This document shows positions 6,049 to 10,516 of a stretch of DNA of 10,516 bases, piece after piece. The translations under genes were made by a program, and so were the position numbers. The notes beneath the pieces are model-generated. The model saw only the letters and a list, made by a program, of their open reading frames with translations. It had not been told where the DNA came from and did not search any database. Origin of the DNA: Candidatus Woesearchaeota archaeon (GTDB lineage: Archaea; Nanobdellota; Nanobdellia; Woesearchaeales; UBA12501); contig JACOVM010000063.1 in assembly GCA_016177345.1 (NCBI GenBank), positions 1 to 10,516 of the forward strand, read 5' to 3'. The stretch's first letter is position 1; each line of letters starts with the position of its first letter.

Positions 6049-6777
6049 ATGGCAGACTTAGAGAAGCTGGAAAAGCTCGGGCTTACAAGAAATGAAGCAA
6101 TTGTATACAAGGCGCTTATTGAGATTGGGGAGACAAAGACTGGCGCCATCGTCAAGAAAACAGGGCTTCACCGCGTCATCATCTACGATGTATTAGAGTC
6201 GCTTATCAAGAAAGGACTTGCATCATATGTCATAAAAGAAAACATCAAATATTTCAAGGCAGCTGACCCCTCCAGATTACTCGAGTTCTTGAATGAAAAG
6301 CAAGCATTAGCAAAAGAGATCATCCCCCAATTAAATATCCTTAAGGATGAAGGGACATCAAAACAATCAGTTTCAGTTTATGAGGGAATACGAGGGCTTA
6401 AATCTGCCATGAACAACATGCTCAATGAATTGTCATCGAAGGATTACCACTATGTCTTTGCCTCAGGAAACATGGCTGATGCAATGGGCCCGTACTACGC
6501 CCTGTATCAAGAGAACAAGAGAAAAAAGAAAATCATGACCAAGGTGATTTATGATACCTCATTTAGAAAGAGAATCGATGTTACCAAAATAACCTACGGA
6601 AAAATAAGATTTTATCCTTTATCTTATTTTCCAACAGATACCTGGATTTACAAAGACAAAGTGCTGATTGTAACCTATACTGCAAATCCGCCAATTGCAA
6701 TTTTAATTGTGAGCAGAGAAACCGCAAATTCCTACAAAAAAATATTTGAAGGATTCTGGAAAAATGCGAATACTTGA
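6049..6777 (+). CDS. TrmB-family transcriptional regulator 1
   Basis: The 242-residue protein begins with a winged helix-turn-helix of TrmB type: LEKLGLTRNEAIVYKALIEIGETKTGAIVKKTG, HRVIIYDVLESLIKKGLASYV as recognition helix, and a wing ending in KYFKAADPSRLLEFL (67-81). A coiled helix (82-97) links it to a C-terminal ligand/dimer domain of about 140 residues with a VYEGIRGLKSAMNNML segment, the usual junction in the family, and a strand-rich end (TWIYKDKVLIVTYT...IAILIVSRE). Known relatives sense sugars or other metabolites, but no ligand can be inferred. The closest match within the window is the regulator at 8730-9440. The start is set by TATA spacing and the divergent gene. Its likely targets are itself and the divergent unknown pair. 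Confidence 0.87.
   Translation: MADLEKLEKLGLTRNEAIVYKALIEIGETKTGAIVKKTGLHRVIIYDVLESLIKKGLASYVIKENIKYFKAADPSRLLEFLNEKQALAKEIIPQLNILKDEGTSKQSVSVYEGIRGLKSAMNNMLNELSSKDYHYVFASGNMADAMGPYYALYQENKRKKKIMTKVIYDTSFRKRIDVTKITYGKIRFYPLSYFPTDTWIYKDKVLIVTYTANPPIAILIVSRETANSYKKIFEGFWKNANT
6601..6630. repeat. Perfect inverted repeat (10-bp arms, 10-base loop) inside TrmB-like 1
   Basis: AAAATAAGAT (6601-6610) and ATCTTATTTT (6621-6630) are exact reverse complements around a 10-base pyrimidine-rich loop. It lies within codons for GKIRFYPLSYFP. It could form an mRNA hairpin or serve as a binding site; AT-rich codon bias may also explain it. Confidence 0.6.
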
Positions 6778-6788
6778 AAAGAAAGTAA

Positions 6789-6796
6789 TTTAAACA
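6789..6796 (+). promoter_or_regulatory. TATA box of the gene at 6817
   Basis: TTTAAACA starts 28 nt before the ATG, within the 39-base gap after TrmB-like 1. The gene therefore probably has its own promoter. Confidence 0.6.
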
Positions 6797-6816
6797 ACCA
6801 AACTATTCTCTAGTTC

Positions 6817-7452
6817 ATGAAAGACATATACGCCGCTATTCCTCCCATGGTAGGTGGCCTTGCAGGGGCGGTTTTAGGGGCAGTGGCTGTTAGCGCTGCA
6901 AGTGATGTTTCTGACCCTTTAGAAGCAGGGGCTACTGTTGGCTTTGTCCTTGGAGTATTTGGTGGAGGAATGTTTTCCTCGATCTTCCCAACAGCGCAGC
7001 AGGAGGCAAGAGAACGGCAGGCAAGATTCTATGCTGTTCGGTCACGGCTTGAAGAAGCACTCGGCCATGAAGACTTCACCAGGCTTACCAAGCAAACAAA
7101 AAAAGCAGACAGGCATCAACTTGCCACAACTAGAGGTAAAGTTCTCCTCTATCAGGAGATCGATAGAGGGTACGCTATTGAAAGCATTGCCAATTTCAGC
7201 AGAAATTATCTCAACGAAGCAGAAGAAGCTATTGGGAGATGCATCGCAGACGAGTTTCTTGTAGAATTCATTGCAGAAATCGATCCGAAAACAAGGCTGG
7301 CAAATACGGTTGCCTTTCGCTCTGCCCTATCCCAAGGAACACGAGAAGAAGTGGAAGATGCGTGCGGAAGAGTGCTGATCGCCCGCTACAATTTCTTATG
7401 TGCTTTTTCTGGCCAGGCCCCTTACGAGCCATGCAGGCTTCTGACGAGATAA
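6817..7452 (+). CDS. Uncharacterised membrane-anchored protein with N-terminal glycine-rich hairpin
   Basis: No family was recognised. The 211-residue protein opens with two glycine/alanine-rich hydrophobic segments (about 9-29 and 37-57) joined by a short acidic loop (SDVSDPLEAGA). The small-residue pattern, for example GGLAGAVLGAVAVSAA and GFVLGVFGGG, resembles glycine-zipper membrane modules and the spans of the protein at 781-2421. Residues 60-211 are soluble: a charged helix (QQEARERQARFYAVRSRLEEAL), a basic stretch (TKQTKKADRH) and mixed helices. The short loop is acidic and the flank after the second span is charged, so the large domain is probably cytoplasmic. The start fits the TATA box. 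Function unknown. Confidence 0.72.
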   Translation: MKDIYAAIPPMVGGLAGAVLGAVAVSAASDVSDPLEAGATVGFVLGVFGGGMFSSIFPTAQQEARERQARFYAVRSRLEEALGHEDFTRLTKQTKKADRHQLATTRGKVLLYQEIDRGYAIESIANFSRNYLNEAEEAIGRCIADEFLVEFIAEIDPKTRLANTVAFRSALSQGTREEVEDACGRVLIARYNFLCAFSGQAPYEPCRLLTR

Positions 7453-7537
7453 GGAGAAATATACAAGAAGCAGCAATAGCAGAAGGCATTTAATCCAAGA
7501 GAGACAATAATACTAATTTATATATCTAACGATTTGA

Positions 7538-7551
7538 TGACACTGCTGTCA
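7538..7551. promoter_or_regulatory. Short inverted repeat upstream of the gene at 7590
   Basis: TGACA and TGTCA flank CTGC and end 8 bases before the TATA box, at the edge of the BRE. TGTCA/TGACA also occurs inside the palindrome at 9471-9491, but in the opposite arrangement, so shared control is only a weak possibility. Confidence 0.3.
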
Positions 7552-7559
7552 CACAAAGC

Positions 7560-7567
7560 TTTAAATA
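7560..7567 (+). promoter_or_regulatory. TATA box of the gene at 7590
   Basis: TTTAAATA begins 30 nt before the ATG, the spacing typical of this window. A second TATA-like TTTATATA at 7517-7524 would give a longer leader. Confidence 0.68.
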
Positions 7568-7589
7568 TTTCTGCGAGACACCAAAGGCC

Positions 7590-8726
7590 ATGCCATCAGA
7601 TCCATCTGAAAGAATAGTAAGCCTTCTTCAAAGAGATAGGGATGCAGCCAGTGACGGTGCTGTCCACGCCTTTCTTGATGATCTCTGCAGTGCAATACGA
7701 GTTGCTACAGGGAAAACAGAAGGAGTAACCTTTGCCACGTATGTAAGTGATATCATTGGTGATATTGTTAAAGCAGAAGTTCCTTTTCCAAATAATGGAT
7801 CTGGATATGATGGCCCGACCTTTTCTTTTGTTGTCCGGCCATTAGACAGTGAGGGGCATGCAACACATCAACTGTACGGAGTTCCAATGATTATCGGGAG
7901 CACTGTTCCGCTAGAAGAAAGCGGGCTTCTTTCGCGGCCGATCACCTCCATGCGATTTGGGCAAGGCTTTAATTATGAAACAGATAAGCTTACTCAGCTT
8001 GTGATGGAGTTCAACGACGTGCGTGGGTTTGTGCCACGAAGAGTAGGGCAAGACCTCCTTGTCTCCATAACTTATGATGATCTTCTTCGGGCTTATGAAA
8101 AAGAAGAGGCAGGATTCAATCGTGAGGGAATCCAAGTAACACAAGTAACAATTCTCGTCCCAAGCGGAGAGGGGTACAAAACAGAGGGTGCGGGGTCAAT
8201 AGCTCAGCGTGCACTTCTCCACCCCAGCCATGACATGTGCTTTGCATACGGTGTTGGAGAGCGAGTATATCGCGGGAGGCCAATTGCCAAGCCATTAAAA
8301 AGGGAAACCCATGGACCCAGGCTGCTCGACCACAATGGACAGGGAGAGGAATGCTTCTTTAATATTGCCTCGCTCGCTCGTGTTGCCGTTGATGGAACAA
8401 GTGATGATGTTCAAGCCCTTCATTTTACTGCTATCGCAGTTCCGCTTATTGGAACAGATGATTCTCTAAAGTTTCAGTTAGAACGAGGATGGAATGATAG
8501 CTCTCTTCTTGGAGGTGGGCTCATGAAAGGGGGAGGGATGACCTTTGGAGGAGGAACTCTAGGGGTTGATGTTGCAGCATTCAGCACCGGCCGTACAACA
8601 GGAACCTCCAGCAGGCTCGTTCACCAGGCATACGACCCATCAAGAAAAGTTGGAATTATCGATGCTAAAGTGTATACCTGCTCTCCAGATACGATGAGGG
8701 AAAGGATTACGCAATACACACAGTAA
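7590..8726 (+). CDS. Uncharacterised soluble protein of 378 residues
   Basis: No family was recognised. There is no signal peptide or membrane span. The N-terminal 60 residues are helical and acidic (SERIVSLLQRDRDAA, AVHAFLDDLCSAIRVATG). The rest appears strand-rich, with several hydrophobic strands (FSFVVRPL, VTQVTILVPSG, ALHFTAIAVPLIG) and a charged middle. A glycine-rich segment near 307-325 (GGGLMKGGGMTFGGG) could be a flexible loop. Scattered histidines, cysteines and acids (HPSHDMC 211-217, GEECFF 252-257) do not form a catalytic motif I recognise. The start is supported by TATA spacing. The gene converges on TrmB-like 2 with only three bases between stops. Confidence 0.75.
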   Translation: MPSDPSERIVSLLQRDRDAASDGAVHAFLDDLCSAIRVATGKTEGVTFATYVSDIIGDIVKAEVPFPNNGSGYDGPTFSFVVRPLDSEGHATHQLYGVPMIIGSTVPLEESGLLSRPITSMRFGQGFNYETDKLTQLVMEFNDVRGFVPRRVGQDLLVSITYDDLLRAYEKEEAGFNREGIQVTQVTILVPSGEGYKTEGAGSIAQRALLHPSHDMCFAYGVGERVYRGRPIAKPLKRETHGPRLLDHNGQGEECFFNIASLARVAVDGTSDDVQALHFTAIAVPLIGTDDSLKFQLERGWNDSSLLGGGLMKGGGMTFGGGTLGVDVAAFSTGRTTGTSSRLVHQAYDPSRKVGIIDAKVYTCSPDTMRERITQYTQ

Positions 8727-8729
8727 AGA

Positions 8730-9440
8730 TTAGATACAACTCCACATAAATTCAAAATACTTCTTGTATGATTTGTGAAGATACTTGTCTTTAATTATGA
8801 CAACATATATGTTTTCCTTATGTAATGATTGAATTGCTATTTTATTTCCATATATGATTGTTGTGACTTCTGATTTATACTTTCCTGGCAAATACTTGAC
8901 TTTGAAATGAGTTTTAGGATGTGTTTCCATGGCTTCTTTCGCCTGGATATTTGCTATCACTCTCTCCTTAATATTTGCCTTGGTGAATTTCTTTAAGAAG
9001 TTAGGATATGAATATTTCAAGACTTCTGTTGCTTTCCCTGTAGCTCCAAAAACAAGAAACTCTTTTCCTGTATTATAGATGTCATGGTAAAATGTTTTTA
9101 TTCCTTCTTTTCCCTCGAAAACTTCTATTTTAAACGGTTCTTCCCGTATGAATTGTTGCTTCAATTTAGGTAGAATATCTTCAAACCTTCTTTTCTTATT
9201 TTCTAATAAAGCAAGAATTTTCTCAGGAGGTGCAGCTTGGTAATATCGTTTGGACTCCTTAATAACATAGCTAACTAGCCCTTTTCTCATCAGATTTTCA
9301 AGCTCTAAGTAAGCAGTCGTTCTGTTCATTTTTGTGATTTTTGCTAGCTTTGAGGCAGTACATGATATTTCCTTCAGTAAGGCTATATACATCTTTGCCT
9401 CTCGTTCATTTAATCCGAATTCTTTCAAAACATCTTCCAT
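8730..9440 (-). CDS. TrmB-family transcriptional regulator 2
   Basis: The 236-residue protein has an N-terminal winged helix-turn-helix (FGLNEREAKMYIALLKEI, then ASKLAKITKMNRTTAYLELENLMRKGLVSYVIKESKRYYQAAPPEKIL, 28-76), a linking helix (78-97) and a C-terminal sensor domain starting with KIEVFEGKEGIKTFYHDI (104-121). It ends with strands IIYGNKIAIQSL and IYVVIIKDKY before a terminal helix. TrmB C-terminal domains have a phospholipase-D-like fold without the catalytic HKD residues, and none are seen here. It shares organisation and motifs (VSYVIKE, then Y..AA.P) with regulator 1, so the two are paralogues. It is lysine-rich. The ATG is supported by a minus-strand TATA box. It diverges from the hotdog-like gene across a perfect palindrome that it may bind. 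Confidence 0.88.
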   Translation of the reverse strand: MEDVLKEFGLNEREAKMYIALLKEISCTASKLAKITKMNRTTAYLELENLMRKGLVSYVIKESKRYYQAAPPEKILALLENKKRRFEDILPKLKQQFIREEPFKIEVFEGKEGIKTFYHDIYNTGKEFLVFGATGKATEVLKYSYPNFLKKFTKANIKERVIANIQAKEAMETHPKTHFKVKYLPGKYKSEVTTIIYGNKIAIQSLHKENIYVVIIKDKYLHKSYKKYFEFMWSCI

Positions 9441-9462
9441 ACCTTACGATGAGGAACATATG

Positions 9463-9470
9463 CTTATAAA
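9463..9470 (-). promoter_or_regulatory. TATA box of TrmB-like regulator 2
   Basis: The minus strand reads TTTATAAG, 30 nt before the ATG at 9440. The palindrome at 9471-9491 directly abuts it on the BRE side. Confidence 0.6.
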
Positions 9471-9491
9471 TGTTGTCATAAAATGACAACA
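9471..9491. promoter_or_regulatory. Perfect 21-bp palindrome between divergent genes, candidate TrmB-like 2 operator
   Basis: Nine-base arms TGTTGTCAT and ATGACAACA flank AAA with no mismatch. The element fills the space between two divergent TATA boxes and covers both BRE positions, so one bound dimer could control both promoters. TrmB-like 2 is the adjacent regulator and the natural candidate ligand. Confidence 0.72.
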
Positions 9492-9495
9492 CTAT

Positions 9496-9503
9496 TTTAT
9501 ATA
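9496..9503 (+). promoter_or_regulatory. TATA box of the hotdog-like gene
   Basis: TTTATATA lies 33 nt before the ATG at 9529 and 24 nt before the ATG at 9520. The window's usual spacing of 28-32 favours 9529 slightly. It rules out the upstream TTG at 9505. Confidence 0.55.
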
Positions 9504-9528
9504 ATTGTTTATATTATTCATGGATATA

Positions 9529-9993
9529 ATGCCAAAAATTATTGATGTACACAAGGCACTAGAAGGAACGCCTCGCCCTCATTATCTTGTTGAACGTGCA
9601 GAGTATATAAATAGAGGGAATGTACATGTACTAAATGGAACAGTGAATTTCAGTTCAGAAGGGAATCCCTCAATTGCAGACAGGGCCAAGAACTATCTCT
9701 CGTCTCCGCATGTAAATGTCGGGGATGTTTGTTTTGCTATGTGGAATGCAGCACATATCATCGGAGGTATTTTAGGTTATTCTCAAAGAACACTGATAAA
9801 TGAGGTGCGAATTGTTCCTCACGAACGTATTCCACCAGATATAAATATTGGTTTAGAGCTGAAAATTTCTGGGGGACAGTTTAAGGAGGATAAACAAGGA
9901 AGGCAGTATACACTAGGAAAGATTGTAGGTAAGTTAATTCATGGAAAACTTTTGTTGACAGAGGTGTACACAGACATATTTGCCAGAGAATAA
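9529..9993 (+). CDS. Putative hotdog-fold protein (thioesterase/dehydratase-like), function unknown
   Basis: The 154-residue product has a pattern resembling hotdog-fold acyl-thioester enzymes: a short N-terminal part, a segment NVGDVCFAMWNAAHIIGGILGYS (about 63-85 from this start) that would form the central hydrophobic helix, then strands INEVRIVPHERIPPDINIGLELKISGG, YTLGKIVGKLIHGKLLLTEVYTDIF. The alternating strand pattern after one long helix fits single hotdog domains of 130-160 residues. FcoT-like thioesterases have a similar helix, but no catalytic motif was identified, so the fold is a suggestion. ATG at 9520 is an alternative start (157 residues). The gene is divergent from TrmB-like 2 across a palindrome, so it is probably its regulatory target, perhaps responding to an acyl compound; that last step is inference. 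Confidence 0.6.
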   Translation: MPKIIDVHKALEGTPRPHYLVERAEYINRGNVHVLNGTVNFSSEGNPSIADRAKNYLSSPHVNVGDVCFAMWNAAHIIGGILGYSQRTLINEVRIVPHERIPPDINIGLELKISGGQFKEDKQGRQYTLGKIVGKLIHGKLLLTEVYTDIFARE

Positions 9994-10097
9994 TAGTCTG
10001 CAAATTCGCAACAATCATCGGAAAGAATACAAATTTTTGTTCGGCTCATGATTACCACTCGTCATTCATAACAACCCTTGCAAGAAGGAGAAACATA

Positions 10098-10105
10098 TTT
10101 AAACA
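10098..10105 (+). promoter_or_regulatory. TATA box of the MFS transporter gene
   Basis: TTTAAACA starts 30 nt before the ATG at 10128. It lies in a 134-base gap after the hotdog-like gene, which otherwise holds only a short T-run (10033-10037) that might terminate the upstream transcript. Confidence 0.62.
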
Positions 10106-10127
10106 CATTACGTTTTTTATCACAAAT

Positions 10128-10516
10128 ATGATTAGGGCCTTTTTCAGAGACGTATCAAAAAAAGAAGCAGTTTCTTGGGCATTTTATGATTTTGCAAATT
10201 CTTCTTACGCTCTTTTGATTCTCAGTTTTGTTTTTCCAATCTTTTTTAGAGAGAATATTGTCGGTGGACAACACGGTGATTTTTGGTGGGGCCTTGCTGT
10301 CAGCGGTTCCATCCTTCTTTGCGGCCTTGCAAGCCCAATCATCGGTGCAATAGCAGATTATGACACGAAGAGAAAGCAAAAATTTATCTTTTTTGGTTTA
10401 TTATCCATCCTTGGAACGGCATTACTCTACTTTACTGGCCCTGGCTTAATGCTCTTTTCGTTCACCTTATTTGTCTTCACTAATTTTTGTTATCAAATTG
10501 CGCAAACATTGTATGA
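10128..10516 (+). CDS. MFS transporter of the Atg22/UMF1 family, N-terminal part (runs off the window)
   Basis: The reading frame is open from the ATG to the right edge (129 codons plus two bases). The beginning carries SWAFYDFANSSYA (16-28), a signature of the UMF1/Atg22 branch of the major facilitator superfamily. Three or more membrane spans follow: LLILSFVFPIFF, WWGLAVSGSILLCGLASPIIGAIA, then FIFFGLLSILGTALLYFTG and LMLFSFTLFVFTNFCYQIA. The loop GAIADYDTKRKQ corresponds to MFS motif A between spans 2 and 3. Relatives are transporters of largely unknown substrate; yeast Atg22 exports amino acids from the vacuole. Expected full length is about 400-450 residues. The TATA box supports this start. 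Confidence 0.85.
   Translation, partial: MIRAFFRDVSKKEAVSWAFYDFANSSYALLILSFVFPIFFRENIVGGQHGDFWWGLAVSGSILLCGLASPIIGAIADYDTKRKQKFIFFGLLSILGTALLYFTGPGLMLFSFTLFVFTNFCYQIAQTLY

Noticed and set aside
7517..7524. TTTATATA as the main promoter of the gene at 7590
   Set aside because: It would leave a leader of about 45 nt, unlike the other promoters; the box at 7560-7567 has the usual spacing.
9505..9528. TTG at 9505 as start of the hotdog-like gene
   Set aside because: It immediately follows the TATA box at 9496-9503, so it would not be transcribed from that promoter.
10155..10379. Minus-strand open frame at the right end
   Set aside because: It is a shadow of the MFS transporter, whose plus frame has the WAFYDFANSSYA signature.
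1..10516. CRISPR array, tRNA/rRNA, insertion sequence or attachment sites
   Set aside because: No regularly spaced repeats, tRNA-like cloverleaf, transposase or terminal inverted repeats were seen.

Overview
This 10.5 kb window looks like archaeal chromosome, probably from a small-genome DPANN-type lineage; that placement is inference. The evidence is a diphthamide-synthesis (Dph2-like) fragment, two TrmB-family regulators, a VapBC pair of archaeal type, and promoter architecture. Nearly every solitary or first gene has a TATA box (TTTAAATA or TATAAATA type) whose first base lies about 28-32 nt before the start codon, so these mRNAs are probably leaderless. Shine-Dalgarno-like motifs appear only before second genes of operons (vapC, msrA).

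Layout, left to right. (1) 1-536, minus: Dph2-like C-terminal part running off the left edge; its N-terminal domain is missing or decayed. (2) 781-2421, plus: a glycine/alanine-rich protein of about 12 membrane spans built from repeated hairpins; no known family recognised. (3) 2470-3402, plus: class I SAM-dependent methyltransferase, convergent with (4) vapBC (3414-3972, minus), which has a palindromic candidate operator. (5) 4076-4983, plus: msrB-msrA, a four-base-overlapping operon for methionine sulfoxide repair, preceded by a perfect 9-bp tandem repeat. (6) 4972-5984, minus: two overlapping unrecognised genes, divergent from (7) TrmB-like regulator 1 (6049-6777). (8) 6817-7452, plus: unrecognised protein with an N-terminal glycine-rich membrane hairpin. 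(9) 7590-8726, plus: unrecognised soluble protein. (10) TrmB-like regulator 2 (8730-9440, minus), divergent from (11) a putative hotdog-fold protein (9529-9993, plus), with a perfect 21-bp palindrome between their TATA boxes. (12) 10128 to the right edge: Atg22/UMF1-type MFS transporter, N-terminal part.

The best candidate for an undescribed system is 4972-9993: two TrmB-type sensors, each divergent from uncharacterised genes and each with an inverted repeat in the shared promoter region. The sequence gives no direct proof that these genes act together. No RNA genes, CRISPR arrays, insertion sequences or replication origin were seen. No gene-free stretch exceeds 300 bases.
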